In this document: piece by piece, positions 29,095 through 38,477 of the stretch | Layout of the letters: the number at the start of each line of letters is the position of its first letter | How positions within the stretch are numbered: position 1 is the stretch's first letter | NCBI GenBank assembly: GCA_964582225.1 | Contig: CAZORA010000001.1 | Coordinates: 1 to 64,000 of the forward strand | Direction of reading: 5' to 3' | DNA from: Dokdonella_A sp964582225 | GTDB taxonomy: Bacteria > Pseudomonadota > Gammaproteobacteria > Xanthomonadales > Rhodanobacteraceae | Length of the DNA stretch: 64,000 nucleotides | Notes under the pieces: model-generated | What the model was told of the DNA's origin: nothing | The model's database searches: none | The model's input: only the letters and a program-made list of their open reading frames with translations | Translations under genes and position numbers: made by a program

Positions 29095-30048
29095 TCAGCC
29101 GGCTTTCGGCTGGCACTGCGCGTGCAGTTCGCGGCTGGCTGTGGGAAGACGTTCGGCGAGAAACTCCACCAGCGCGCGCACCCCGGGCAGCTGGCCACGG
29201 CGGCTTGGATACACGAAGTGCATGGTGCCCTGCGGCATCGCCCAGGCCGGCAGCACGATTTCCAGATCGCCGCTGGCGACGGCGCTCGCGCAGACGACTT
29301 CAGGCAGCATGGCAACGCCGGCATGGCGCAGCGCGGCTTCCTGCAACAAGGCGAATTCGCCGCAGATGAGCCGCGCCCGCACTTCGACCGAGGCGCGTGC
29401 GCCCTCGTCGTTGGCAAGCTGGAGCACCTGCGGCCCCTCGCCTTCCTGCATCGACAAGAGCGGCAGCGCAGCAAGCTCTGCCGGCTCCCGCGGGCGGCCG
29501 TGCGCGTCGAGGAAGGCCGGGCTCGCCACCAGCAGCACCCGCGACTGGCCAAAGCTGCGCAGGACCAGGCTCTGGTCGGTGTCCAGGCGATCGCGCACCC
29601 GAATCGCGAGATCGAAACCCTCGCCAATCATGTCCACCCGTCTATTGCTCGCGAGCAGGCGCACCTGGACCTGCGGGAAAGCCAGCAGAAAATCCGGCAG
29701 CACGCGCGCGACGATCGTCTGCACCAGCGAAATCGGACAGCTCAGGCGCACGGTCCCGCGCGGCTCGGCGCGCAGCTCGTCGATCGCGTCCTGCGCCGCG
29801 CGCGCCTCCTCCAGCACCGCGCGGCAGTGGGCGTTGAAGCGCTCACCGATCTCGGTTACCGCGAAGCGCCGAGTGGTCCGCTGCAGCAGGCGCACGCCGA
29901 GGCGCTCCTCGAGCGCCGCGATGCGCTTGCTGAGACGCGACTTCGGCACCCCGAGAGCGCGCGCGGCCGCCGAAAAGCCACCCTGCTCGACCACCGCCGC
30001 GAAGAAGCGCAGATCGTTCAAGTCCTCGAGTACCGGTTGGGCGCTCAT
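29095..30048 (-). CDS. LysR-family transcriptional regulator
   Basis: The protein has 317 residues. The N-terminal winged helix-turn-helix is typical (FFAAVVEQGGFSAAARALGV, then RLSKRIAALEERLGVRLLQRTTR). The rest is the periplasmic-binding-protein-like effector domain. It is divergent from the AidB-like dehydrogenase gene with about 190 bases between, so by the usual LysR arrangement it probably controls that gene and itself. The inducer is unknown. Confidence 0.92.
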   Translation of the reverse strand: MSAQPVLEDLNDLRFFAAVVEQGGFSAAARALGVPKSRLSKRIAALEERLGVRLLQRTTRRFAVTEIGERFNAHCRAVLEEARAAQDAIDELRAEPRGTVRLSCPISLVQTIVARVLPDFLLAFPQVQVRLLASNRRVDMIGEGFDLAIRVRDRLDTDQSLVLRSFGQSRVLLVASPAFLDAHGRPREPAELAALPLLSMQEGEGPQVLQLANDEGARASVEVRARLICGEFALLQEAALRHAGVAMLPEVVCASAVASGDLEIVLPAWAMPQGTMHFVYPSRRGQLPGVRALVEFLAERLPTASRELHAQCQPKAG

Positions 30049-30238
30049 GCTCGCGTCTCCTGGTGAGGGAACGGGTGCGCCGCTGGCGCAAACCGCGATG
30101 GTCGTGCAGCGAGGCAGGCAAATCCAGCAGCGAGCGCAGGCACCGGCGTGAGCGTGGTCGATTCGCGTTCAGCGTGACGCTTGTCGCTGTGCCGGGGCGG
30201 TCGTATGGTGAGCCGAGCGCAGCAAGGTGGGAACGAAC

Positions 30239-31888
30239 ATGGATTTCATCCAGCCGAGACCCTCACTCGGCAATCAGTATCGCGACGACCGCGTGCTGCG
30301 CTCCTGGCTCCGGCACGGGTTTCCGGCCGACCTCGGCAAGACGATCGAGCCCGATCTCGTCGAGCTCGGCGAGCAGGCTGCGTCCACCTGGCGCGAAGCG
30401 CGAGCGCGCAGCGCCGCCGTGCCGGTGCTGACGCAGTGGGATGCCTGGGGCGAGCGGATCGACCGCATCGAGCTGACTCCGGCCTGGCAGCGCGGCGCGG
30501 ACCTGACGACGCGCTACGGCTTGGTCGCGAACGGACACGAGCGCGCACACGGCGCATGGGCGCGCTGCGATCAGTTCCTGCGCGTCTATCTGGCCCACGT
30601 CGGCAGCGAGTTCTACACCTGCCCGCTGGCGATGAGCGACGGCGCCGCGACCGCGCTCGAGGCTTCGGGCAAGACGGCCTTGATCGAGCGTGCCCTGCCG
30701 CGCCTGCTGTCGCGCGACCCGCGCACACTGTGGTTGTCGGGGCAGTGGATGACCGAGACCGCCGGCGGCTCCGACGTCGGCCGCACCGGCACCGAGGCGC
30801 GCCGCGACGCCGACGGACGCTGGCGCCTGTATGGCCGCAAGTGGTTCAGCTCGGCGGTGGTCGGCGACATGGCGCTGGCGCTGGCTCGCCCCGAAGGCGC
30901 CGGCGAGGGCAGCGCCGCGCTCGGCATGTTCTACCTGGAGACTCGCGACGGTGCGGGACGCTGGAACGGGATCCGCGTCGATCGGCTCAAGGACAAGCTC
31001 GGCACCCGCGAGCTGCCGACCGCCGAGATCCATCTCGAGGGCACGCTCGCCGAGCCGGTCGGCGCACCCGGCCACGGCGTGCGCATGATCACACCGGTCT
31101 TGAACATCACCCGCATCTGGAATTCGGTATGCGCGCTGGCCACGATGCGTCGCTGCCTGGCGCTGGCCTTCTCCTACGCGGCGCGGCGCGAGACCTTCGG
31201 TCGGCCGCTGCTGCAGCAACCCCTGCACCGCCACACCCTGGCGCGCATGCAGGCCGACTTCGAGGCGGCCTTCCATTTCACTTTCCACGTGGTCGAACTG
31301 CTCGGCCGCGCCGAGCAAGGCGACGCCGCGGCCAGGCAACTGCTGCGCGTGCTGACTCCGGTGCTGAAGCTCTGGACCGGCAAGCTCGCGGTCGCGATCG
31401 CCAGCGAAACCTGTGAGGCCTTCGGCGGCGCCGGCTACATCGAAAACACCGGCATTCCACTGCTGCTGCGCGACGCCCAGGTCTATCCGATCTGGGAAGG
31501 CACCACCGACGTACTCTCGCTCGATACCCTGCGCGCGCTCTCGGCGTTCGGCTTCGCGGGCCTGCGCGAGGCGACCGCCGCGCTGCTCGGCGAGGCCGGT
31601 GGCGACGCCGTGGGTGTGACCGCGACGCTCGCCGAGGCCGAGCGCTGGGTAGCCGCCCAGGCCGGAGACCGCGAGGCGCTGGAAAGCGGCGGCCGCGGCC
31701 TGGCCTTTACTCTGGCACGCAGCGTCGCCGCAGCGCTGCTGGCGCGCCACGCCGCGCGGGCGGCGCACGATGAACGCGACGCGCTGCCGCACGCGGCACT
31801 GCGGGTGTTCACGGCGCGCGGCCTGTCGCGACTCGCGCTGGCGCCCGTGGACGCGCTGGCCCTGCTCGCCGACAATTCGCACTCCTGA
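30239..31888 (+). CDS. AidB-like acyl-CoA dehydrogenase family protein
   Basis: The protein has 549 residues. ATG 30239 follows AAGGTGG at a good distance; an in-frame GTG at 30227 is less likely. It has the acyl-CoA dehydrogenase core: WMTETAGGSDVGRT for flavin binding, KWFSSAVVGD, RRETFGRPL, and YPIWEGTTDVLSLD with the catalytic glutamate. The N-terminus (PSLGNQYRDD) and the long C-terminal extension match the AidB branch, whose E. coli member is part of the adaptive response to alkylation. The LysR partner and lack of ada or alkB nearby argue against assuming that role here; catabolism of a branched acyl-CoA is equally possible. Confidence 0.87.
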   Translation: MDFIQPRPSLGNQYRDDRVLRSWLRHGFPADLGKTIEPDLVELGEQAASTWREARARSAAVPVLTQWDAWGERIDRIELTPAWQRGADLTTRYGLVANGHERAHGAWARCDQFLRVYLAHVGSEFYTCPLAMSDGAATALEASGKTALIERALPRLLSRDPRTLWLSGQWMTETAGGSDVGRTGTEARRDADGRWRLYGRKWFSSAVVGDMALALARPEGAGEGSAALGMFYLETRDGAGRWNGIRVDRLKDKLGTRELPTAEIHLEGTLAEPVGAPGHGVRMITPVLNITRIWNSVCALATMRRCLALAFSYAARRETFGRPLLQQPLHRHTLARMQADFEAAFHFTFHVVELLGRAEQGDAAARQLLRVLTPVLKLWTGKLAVAIASETCEAFGGAGYIENTGIPLLLRDAQVYPIWEGTTDVLSLDTLRALSAFGFAGLREATAALLGEAGGDAVGVTATLAEAERWVAAQAGDREALESGGRGLAFTLARSVAAALLARHAARAAHDERDALPHAALRVFTARGLSRLALAPVDALALLADNSHS

Positions 31889-31918
31889 AGCGTCACATCC
31901 AAATCCACGGGAACGCCC

Positions 31919-32410
31919 ATGCAGCATCTGGTCATCGTCACCGCCGGCGGCACGATCGACAAGATCTACTTCGACGACAAGTCCACCTACCAGATTGGCA
32001 AGCCGCAGATCGGCGAGATCCTCGACGCGCTTGGCGTCGCCTTCGCGTTCGAGGTGATTCCGCTCCTGCGCAAGGACAGCCTGCACATGGACGACACCGA
32101 TCGTGCGCTGATTCGCGACACCATCGCGCGACTGCCGCATCGTCATGTGCTGGTGACCCACGGCACCGACACGATGGTGGAAACCGCGCGCGCGCTGGCC
32201 GGCCTGGCGGGCAAGGTGATCGTGCTGACGGGCGCGCTCAATCCGGCGCTGTTCAAGGGTTCGGACGCGGTATTCAACATCGGCTGCGCGGTCGGCGCCG
32301 TGCAGAGTCTCGATGACGGCGTCTACATCGCGATGAACGGGCGCATCTGGAATCCGCAGACGGTACGCAAGAACCGCGAAGCCAACCGCTTCGAGGCCGC
32401 CGGAGGCTGA
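31919..32410 (+). CDS. Short asparaginase-domain protein
   Basis: The protein has 163 residues, half the length of a normal L-asparaginase. It holds the N-terminal catalytic domain: TAGGTIDK with the nucleophile threonine, THGTDTMVETA with the second threonine and aspartate, and VLTGALNPA near the position of the catalytic-site residues. The C-terminal domain, which closes the active site between subunits, is absent, and the gene ends in a normal stop with no sign of decay. Similar short forms seem to be a separate subfamily. Activity on asparagine is not assured. Confidence 0.8.
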   Translation: MQHLVIVTAGGTIDKIYFDDKSTYQIGKPQIGEILDALGVAFAFEVIPLLRKDSLHMDDTDRALIRDTIARLPHRHVLVTHGTDTMVETARALAGLAGKVIVLTGALNPALFKGSDAVFNIGCAVGAVQSLDDGVYIAMNGRIWNPQTVRKNREANRFEAAGG

Positions 32411-32442
32411 AAGCCCCGCGCCGCCGCGCCGCGCCGCGGAGG

Positions 32443-32997
32443 CTACATCATCCCGGTCTCGAGGCGCGCCGCCTCGGACATCATGGTCTGGTTCCAGGGC
32501 GGGTCGAACACCAGCTGGATGTCGATTTCGTCGAGGGTCGGGATCAGCTCCAGCTTGGTGCGCATGTCCTCGACCAGGATGTCGCCCATGCCGCAGCCGG
32601 GCGCGGTCAGCGTGACCCGGATCTCTACCCGCCGGCTGCCGTCGTCGCGATGCTCGAGCACGCAGTCGTAGATCAGGCCGAGGTCGACGATGTTGATCGG
32701 AATCTCGGGATCGAAGCAGGTCCGCAGCTGTGCCCAGATCAGCTTCTCGACGTCGGCGTCGACCGCATCCGGAGGCAGTTCGATCGCCGGCGGCGGCTCC
32801 TTGCCGATGGCGTCGGCGTCGCTGCCGTCGATGCGGAACAGGTTGCCGTCGACATACACGGTGAAGCTGCCGCCGAGCGCCTGGGTGATGTAGCCGATCT
32901 GCCCGGCCGGCAGCACCACTTCGGTGCCTATCGGCACCATGACGGCAGGGCAATCTCGCTCGAAACGAACCGGTTCGGAGGCCTGGCTGAAGCTCAT
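32443..32997 (-). CDS. sufT: SufT family Fe-S cluster assembly protein
   Basis: The protein has 184 residues. The C-terminal part is a MIP18/DUF59 domain with DPEIPINIVDLGLIYD and VTLTAPGCGMGDIL, which includes the conserved cysteine. The N-terminal 80 residues (PIGTEVVLPAGQIGYITQALGGSFTV split by short gaps) are the SufT-specific extension. It helps deliver or mature iron-sulphur clusters under demand. The rest of the suf operon is not in the window. Confidence 0.9.
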   Translation of the reverse strand: MSFSQASEPVRFERDCPAVMVPIGTEVVLPAGQIGYITQALGGSFTVYVDGNLFRIDGSDADAIGKEPPPAIELPPDAVDADVEKLIWAQLRTCFDPEIPINIVDLGLIYDCVLEHRDDGSRRVEIRVTLTAPGCGMGDILVEDMRTKLELIPTLDEIDIQLVFDPPWNQTMMSEAARLETGMM

Positions 32998-33139
32998 CGT
33001 CGCTTGCGTCGGCGCTGGAAAACACGCGGAACGCCCATTATGCGCCAGCGCCGCCCGCTGCCGGACTGATCCAGGTCAGCCGCCCGCCACGACGCGGATA
33101 TCGGCGCCGGTCGCCGCTATCATCGCCGCTTCGCGCGTC

Positions 33140-33586
33140 GTGCCGACTCAGGCTCTCCTCTTGCCGCCAGCCACTCCTTCCACCCGACGGCCGCCGGCCT
33201 CGGGTATCGCCATTGCGCTGATGTGCGCGCTGGCCGCCGGTCCGGTTTGGGGTCTGCTCGCGATCTGGGCGCAGCGCAGTCTCGGCGCCTTCGCCTTCGC
33301 GGTCGCCCTGGCGGTGGCCTGGGCGCTGCGCGCCAACGGCTGGGCGGGACGCTGGAGCAGCGCTCTGCTGGCCGCGCTCTGCGTCATCTTCGCCGCGCTC
33401 TACTCGCAGGCGCTGCAGGCGATCACCGAAGTCGCCGCCATGTTCGGGCTGCCGCCCAGGGTCGCCGCACGCGAGATGGGTTGGATCATGAGCCTCGACC
33501 TTGCGCGCCTGCGCCTGCGCGGCCGGAACCTCGCCTTCACCCTGCTCGCTGCTTTCGTCGCCGCCTGGTGGACCCGGCGCCGCTGA
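33140..33586 (+). CDS. Small integral membrane protein of unknown function
   Basis: The protein has about 148 residues from GTG 33140; an ATG at 33222 is also possible but would cut into the first helix. It has four hydrophobic segments (about 20-43, 50-68, 76-98 and 126-142). Between the last two lies FGLPPRVAAREMGWIMSLDLARL, an amphipathic loop. I recognise no family. It lies between sufT, which is divergent, and a convergent DUF2945 gene. Confidence 0.6.
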   Translation: MPTQALLLPPATPSTRRPPASGIAIALMCALAAGPVWGLLAIWAQRSLGAFAFAVALAVAWALRANGWAGRWSSALLAALCVIFAALYSQALQAITEVAAMFGLPPRVAAREMGWIMSLDLARLRLRGRNLAFTLLAAFVAAWWTRRR

Positions 33587-33672
33587 GGCCTTGCGTGCAG
33601 GAGAACCGACAGGTCCGACCGCTCTGTCACGGCGCCGCGACGACGGCGTGGACCCGCCGTGGCTGGCGCCGC

Positions 33673-33885
33673 TCAGTCGATCCGCTGCAGCACGCGGCCG
33701 CGGTGCGCGGCAACGTGTTCGCTGCGGTCGCTCTGGATCTCGTACTGGGGTTCGTCCTCGCTGGCGCGGTGGGTGTGGCCCTTGTAGTCGAAGTCCCGGG
33801 TGTGGATGCGGATGATGCGGCCGGTGACGTAGCCGGCTTCCGAGTTCCAGCGCACGTGATCGCCAATCTTGAAGCGGGTATTCAC
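33673..33885 (-). CDS. DUF2945 (hypervirulence-associated TUDOR-type) small protein
   Basis: The protein has 70 residues from GTG 33885 behind GGAG. The pattern FKIGDHVRWNSEAGYVTGRI, HTRDFDYKGHTHRAS and DEPQYEIQSDRSEHVAAH matches DUF2945, a small beta-barrel of the TUDOR/SH3 kind. No reaction is known. It follows pgi by 29 bases on the same strand and may be cotranscribed. Confidence 0.88.
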   Translation of the reverse strand: MNTRFKIGDHVRWNSEAGYVTGRIIRIHTRDFDYKGHTHRASEDEPQYEIQSDRSEHVAAHRGRVLQRID

Positions 33886-33914
33886 GGAAAGCTCCGCGCG
33901 ATGGCCTGCGCCCA

Positions 33915-35564
33915 TCATACGCGCCCGCGGCGGTAGCGCCGGATCAGCGCGTTGGTCGAGCTGTCGTGGGCGAGCGCGGGCTCGGCTGCGCTCGCGAGCT
34001 CCGCCGCGATGTGGCTCGCCAGCTGCTTGCCGAGCTCGACGCCCCACTGATCGAAAGAATTGACGTCCCAGATCACACCCTGGGTGAAGACCGCGTGCTC
34101 ATAGAGCGCAATCAGGGCGCCCAGACTGCGTGGCGTCAGGCGCCCGGCCAGAATCGTGCTGCTTGGTCGATCGCCGGGGCAGCGCCGCTGCGCGATCAGC
34201 GCCTCCGGGACGCCCTCGGCGCGCAGCGATTCCGCATCGCGGCCAAAGGCAAGGGCCTCGGCCTGGGCGAACAGGTTGGCCATCAGCAGATCATGCGCCG
34301 GCTGTCGTGGGCTCGCGCTGCGGCAGAAGCCGATGAAATCACAGGCGACCGCGGCGGTGCCCTGGTGCAGGAGCTGGTGGAAGGAGTGCTGGCCGCTGCT
34401 GCCGGCCTCGCCCCACCAGATCGGCGCGGTGGCGTAGTCGACCGGCAGGCCCTGCTGGCTGACGCGCTTGCCGTTGCTCTCCATCGCCAGCTGCTGCAGG
34501 TAGGCCGGCAGGCGACGCAGATCCTCGGCATAGGGCAAGACCGCGATGCTGGCGACGCCGAGAAAGCTCACGTTCCAGACCGCGAGCAGGCCCATCAGGA
34601 CCGGCAGGTTGCGGGCCGCGGGAGCGGCGAGGAAATGTTCGTCCATGGCGCGCATGCCGGCCAGCAGCTCGCGAAATCCCTCGCTGCCGATCGCCAGCAT
34701 CGTCGACAGGCCGATCGCCGAGGCGAGCGAGTAGCGTCCGCCCACCCAGTCGCCGAAGCCGAAGGTGTTCTGCGGGTCGATGCCGAACTCGGCGACCCGG
34801 TCGGGGCGCGAGGAAACCGCGACGAAGTGTCTGGCCACCGCGCCCGCGGCCGCTGCCTGCGGGCCCAGCCGATCCAGCAGCCAGGCGCGCGCGGCGCGCG
34901 CGTTTTCCAGCGTTTCCAGGGTGCCGAAGGACTTCGAGCAGACGATGAAAAGCGTTTCCGCGGCGTCGAGCCCGGCGAGCGCGGCGTCGAGCGCCGCCGG
35001 ATCGAGGTTGGCGACGAAGCGGAAATCGAGTCCCGGCAGGCGCTGCGCGCGCAGCGCCTCGTGGGCGAGCGCGGGACCGAGGTCGGAGCCGCCGATGCCG
35101 AGGTTGATCACGCGGCGAATCGGGCGCCCGCCCCAGCCGGTCCAGCGGCCCTCGCGAAGCGCGGCGCAGAAGCGCTGCATGCGCTCGAGGGTCGCCTGCA
35201 CGGCGGGCACGACGTCCTCTCCGTGGACCTGGATGCGGGTGCCCGCCGGCGCGCGCAGGGCCACGTGCAGGGCGGCGCGATTCTCGCTGCGGTTGACCGC
35301 TTCACCGCGAAACATGGCGGCACGGCGCCCGTCCAGGTCGCGCGCAGCGGCGAGCTTCAGCAGAAGGCGCAGCGCCTGATCATCGACCCGCTGCTTGGCG
35401 TAGTCGAGATAGAGCCCGGCGCCATCGGCTGCCAGGCGCTCGCCGCGGGTCGGATCCTCCGCGAAGAGTTCGTGCAGATGCCGGCCACGCAGCGTCGCGG
35501 CGTGGGCAGCCAGCGCCCGCCACTCGGGCAGCGCACTCGGTAGCGGAGCCCGCATTTCGCCCAT
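33915..35564 (-). CDS. pgi: Glucose-6-phosphate isomerase
   Basis: The protein has 549 residues, the usual length of the long form. It has NLGIGGSDLGP, the first PGI signature near FGFGDWVGGRYSLASAIG, and the C-terminal signature in FDQWGVELGKQL; the catalytic Glu lies in ESNGKRV and the catalytic His in SSGQHSFHQ. It interconverts glucose-6-P and fructose-6-P. It starts 2 bases after the tal stop and is the last sugar gene of the run. Confidence 0.96.
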   Translation of the reverse strand: MGEMRAPLPSALPEWRALAAHAATLRGRHLHELFAEDPTRGERLAADGAGLYLDYAKQRVDDQALRLLLKLAAARDLDGRRAAMFRGEAVNRSENRAALHVALRAPAGTRIQVHGEDVVPAVQATLERMQRFCAALREGRWTGWGGRPIRRVINLGIGGSDLGPALAHEALRAQRLPGLDFRFVANLDPAALDAALAGLDAAETLFIVCSKSFGTLETLENARAARAWLLDRLGPQAAAAGAVARHFVAVSSRPDRVAEFGIDPQNTFGFGDWVGGRYSLASAIGLSTMLAIGSEGFRELLAGMRAMDEHFLAAPAARNLPVLMGLLAVWNVSFLGVASIAVLPYAEDLRRLPAYLQQLAMESNGKRVSQQGLPVDYATAPIWWGEAGSSGQHSFHQLLHQGTAAVACDFIGFCRSASPRQPAHDLLMANLFAQAEALAFGRDAESLRAEGVPEALIAQRRCPGDRPSSTILAGRLTPRSLGALIALYEHAVFTQGVIWDVNSFDQWGVELGKQLASHIAAELASAAEPALAHDSSTNALIRRYRRGRV

Positions 35565-35566
35565 CG

Positions 35567-36643
35567 CTAATCGGCGAGCGCCCGAGCCTTGTCCACGAGG
35601 CGTGCGAGCAGGGCGCGCCAGGAGTCGACGAAGGCGGCGGCGCCGTCGCGCTGCAGCTTGAGGGCGAGCGCGTCGAGGTCGACGCCGCGCGCGCGGAAGG
35701 CCCGCAGCACGCTCTGGCCGTCGGCGACCGGATCCATCGCGGTCTCGACCCGGCCGTGGGCGGCGAAGGCGTGCAGGGTCGCTTCCGGGATCGTGTCGAT
35801 GGTGCCCGGCGCGGCCAGAGCCTCGACGTAGAGGGTGTCGGAGGCCTGCGGGTCCTTGGTGCTGGTGCTGGCCCAGAGCAAGCGCGGGAGCAGCGCGCCG
35901 GCCTGCGCCAGGCGCTGCCAGCGGCTCGAAGCGGCAAGCTCGCGCCAGCCCTGCCAGGTATCCTGGGCGACCGCGATGCCGAGGCGGTTGCGCAGCTCGG
36001 CCGGCGCGCTGGCGGCGACGGCGCCGTCCCAGCGACTGATGAAGACCGAGGCGACCGCGCCCACGCGCAGCTCCAGGCCGGCCGCCCGGCGACGCTCGAG
36101 GCCGCGCAGGCAGGCCTCCGCGGCGGCGAGGCACTGGGCGCGCGAGAACAGCAGGGTCACGTTGACCGGCACTCCGCGGAAGATCGACTCCTCGATCGCC
36201 GGCAGGCCTTCGGCGGTGCCCGGAATCTTGACGAACAGGTTGTCGCGAGCGGCCGCCGCGTGCACGCGCAGGGCCGCCTCCAGCGTGGGCGCACTCGCGT
36301 AGGCGAGCTCGGGCGAGACCTCGATCGAGACCCAGCCGTCGACGCCGCCGCTTGCCGCGTGGAGCGGCCGGAACATCTCGGCCGCGCGGCGCAGGTCGTC
36401 GAGGGCGAGGGCGAAGAACAGATCCTCGCCTTCAAGCCCGGCCGCGCGCCCGGCGCGGATCGCGCCGTCGTAGGCGTCACTGCCGGCGATCGCCTTGTCG
36501 AAGATCGACGGGTTCGAGGTCAGCCCGGTGATCGAAAACTCGTCGATATAGCGGGTCAGTCCGCCGCCGTCGAGCAGGTCGCGGGTGATGTTGTCGAGCC
36601 ACAGGCTCTGCCCCAGCGCCTGCAGTCGCTCGGTCGGTTTCAT
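35567..36643 (-). CDS. tal: Transaldolase
   Basis: The protein has 358 residues. It opens with LWLDNITRDLLDGGGLTRYI and GLTSNPSIFDKAI. The Schiff-base lysine is Lys139 in DNLFVKIPGT, and STKDPQASDTLYV is in the C-terminal half. It is the longer tal type related to the tal-pgi fusion enzymes of some bacteria. Here the genes are separate, in different frames with two bases between, so it may be the unfused form of that arrangement. Confidence 0.95.
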   Translation of the reverse strand: MKPTERLQALGQSLWLDNITRDLLDGGGLTRYIDEFSITGLTSNPSIFDKAIAGSDAYDGAIRAGRAAGLEGEDLFFALALDDLRRAAEMFRPLHAASGGVDGWVSIEVSPELAYASAPTLEAALRVHAAAARDNLFVKIPGTAEGLPAIEESIFRGVPVNVTLLFSRAQCLAAAEACLRGLERRRAAGLELRVGAVASVFISRWDGAVAASAPAELRNRLGIAVAQDTWQGWRELAASSRWQRLAQAGALLPRLLWASTSTKDPQASDTLYVEALAAPGTIDTIPEATLHAFAAHGRVETAMDPVADGQSVLRAFRARGVDLDALALKLQRDGAAAFVDSWRALLARLVDKARALAD

Positions 36644-36668
36644 CGGCGTGCCTGCTCCGCGGTGGCCG

Positions 36669-38075
36669 TCAGTGGCCGTCGCCCTCGATCATCTTCAGCT
36701 CGGTGACCAGGCTGTTGGCGGCCTCCTTGCCGTCGGCGAACAGCATGCGGGTGTTGTCGGCGTAGAACAGCGCGTTCTCGATGCCGGCGAAGCCGGTACC
36801 GCGGCCGCGCTTGATGACGATCACCTGGCGTGCGTTCACCACGTCGAGGATCGGCATGCCGTAGATCGGCGAGGACTTGTCGGTGCGGGCGGCCGGATTC
36901 ACCACGTCGTTGGCGCCGATCACGATCGCCACGTCGCAGGTCTTGAACTCGGGGTTGATGTCGTCCATGTCGGCGATCAGGTCGTAGGGCACGCCGGCTT
37001 CGGCCAGCAGCACGTTCATGTGCCCCGGCATGCGCCCCGCCACCGGGTGGATGGCGAACTTCACTTCCTTGCCGGCCTTGATCAGGGCCTGCGAGAGCTC
37101 CCAGATCTTGTGCTGCGCCTGCGCCACGGCCATGCCGTAGCCCGGCACGATGATGACCTTCTCGGCCATGTACAGGAGCGATGCGGCGTCGGCGGCGTCG
37201 ATCGGCTTCTGAGTGCCGGCGATCGCCTCGCCGCCGCCGCTGGCGCCGAAGTTCGAGAACAGCACGTTGGAAATCGGCCGGTTCATGGCCTTGGCCATGA
37301 GCTGGGTGAGGAAGGTGCCGGCGGCGCCCACCACCATGCCGGCGACGATCAAGGCCTCGATGCCCATGGCGTAGCCCTCGAAGGCCACCGCGAGGCCGGT
37401 GAAGGCGTTGTAGAGCGAGATCACCACCGGCATGTCGGCGCCGCCGATCGGCAGGGTCATCAGCACGCCGAAGGTGAGCGCGAGCAGGAAGAACGCGATC
37501 ACCGTGGGCGGGTGCAGATCCCAGGTCACCAGCGCGAGGCCCGCCAGCAGGGTGGCGACGAACACCAGCAGGTTGAACGCCTTCTGCCCGGGAAAGATGA
37601 AGCGCCGATCCATGCGCCCGTCGAGCTTGGCCCAGGCGATGATCGATCCGGTCATCGACACCGCGCCGATCAGCGCGCCGATCACCGCCATCACCAGGGT
37701 CGCGAGCGGCGCCTGCTGGCTGCCGACCTCGCCGAACTTGAGCAGCTCGCCGGCGCCGATCGCGGCCGCCGAGCCGCCGCCCATGCCGTTGAACAGGGCG
37801 ACCATCTGCGGCATGTCGGTCATCGCGACCTTCTTGCCCCACAGCCAGGTCGGCACGATGCCGATCGCCATCGCGGCGATGATCAGGCCCAGGTTGTGGC
37901 CGCCGGTGATGGCGAAGGTGGCGAGCGTCGCGATCACCATGCCGATGCCGGCCTGCACGATGCCGCGGCGCGCGGTCACCGGCGAGGACATGCGCTTGAT
38001 GCCCAGGATGAACAGGATCGCCGCCAGCAGGTAGCTGGCCTTGGCGACGTATTCGAGCAGTTGCTGTAGTTCCAT
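36669..38075 (-). CDS. pntB: NAD(P) transhydrogenase subunit beta
   Basis: The protein has 468 residues. The N-terminal ~265 residues hold eight or nine transmembrane helices. The C-terminal ~190 residues are the NADP-binding domain III: VPGYGMAVAQAQH, HPVAGRMPGHMNVLLAEA, NDVVNPAA and KRGRGTGFAGIENALF. With PntAA and PntAB it uses the proton gradient to make NADPH from NADH. It lies third in the pnt operon, 25 bases before tal. Confidence 0.97.
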   Translation of the reverse strand: MELQQLLEYVAKASYLLAAILFILGIKRMSSPVTARRGIVQAGIGMVIATLATFAITGGHNLGLIIAAMAIGIVPTWLWGKKVAMTDMPQMVALFNGMGGGSAAAIGAGELLKFGEVGSQQAPLATLVMAVIGALIGAVSMTGSIIAWAKLDGRMDRRFIFPGQKAFNLLVFVATLLAGLALVTWDLHPPTVIAFFLLALTFGVLMTLPIGGADMPVVISLYNAFTGLAVAFEGYAMGIEALIVAGMVVGAAGTFLTQLMAKAMNRPISNVLFSNFGASGGGEAIAGTQKPIDAADAASLLYMAEKVIIVPGYGMAVAQAQHKIWELSQALIKAGKEVKFAIHPVAGRMPGHMNVLLAEAGVPYDLIADMDDINPEFKTCDVAIVIGANDVVNPAARTDKSSPIYGMPILDVVNARQVIVIKRGRGTGFAGIENALFYADNTRMLFADGKEAANSLVTELKMIEGDGH

Positions 38076-38098
38076 CGTGTTTTCCTCGGCGCGAGCGC

Positions 38099-38413
38099 TC
38101 AGGGGTTGCCGCCGGGGGCCTGCTTCTTGTCGCCCTTGCTGGACTTGAACATCTCCAGCATGCGCTCGGTGACCACGTAGCCGCCGGCCGCGTTGCCGGC
38201 GCCGAGCACGACCCCGACGAAGCCGATGGCGATCGCCAGCGGGGTGTCGGCGTGGGCCAGCGCGATCATGGCGCCGACCAGCACGATGCCGTGCACGAAG
38301 TTGGAGCCGGACATCAGCGGCGTATGCAGGATCACCGGCACCCGGCCGATGATTTCCTTGCCGGTGAAGCCGGCCAGCACGAAGATGTAAAGCGCAAGCA
38401 GTCCGTCGATCAT
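38099..38413 (-). CDS. pntAB: NAD(P) transhydrogenase alpha subunit, membrane part (alpha-2)
   Basis: The protein has 104 residues with three hydrophobic segments: LLALYIFVLAGFTGKEIIG, FVHGIVLVGAMIALAH, and LAIAIGFVGVVLGAGNAAGG. It ends in a short lysine-rich tail. It is the membrane piece of the alpha chain in the three-subunit form of the enzyme. In E. coli it is fused to PntAA. Confidence 0.95.
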   Translation of the reverse strand: MIDGLLALYIFVLAGFTGKEIIGRVPVILHTPLMSGSNFVHGIVLVGAMIALAHADTPLAIAIGFVGVVLGAGNAAGGYVVTERMLEMFKSSKGDKKQAPGGNP

Positions 38414-38477
38414 GGGGTCACCGCCGCTTCTGAAGCCAGGTTCGAAAAAAGGTTCTGGTCGTCGCTCGCCGCACGGC

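Noticed and set aside
32411..32442. GC-rich stretch between the asparaginase and sufT stops as a terminator
   Set aside because: The CCGCG units can pair in several weak ways but give no single good stem and no U-run.
33915..36134. A 739-residue frame suggesting a tal-pgi fusion
   Set aside because: Transaldolase is encoded in a different frame with its own stop at 35567. The front of the long frame has no homology, so the genes are separate.
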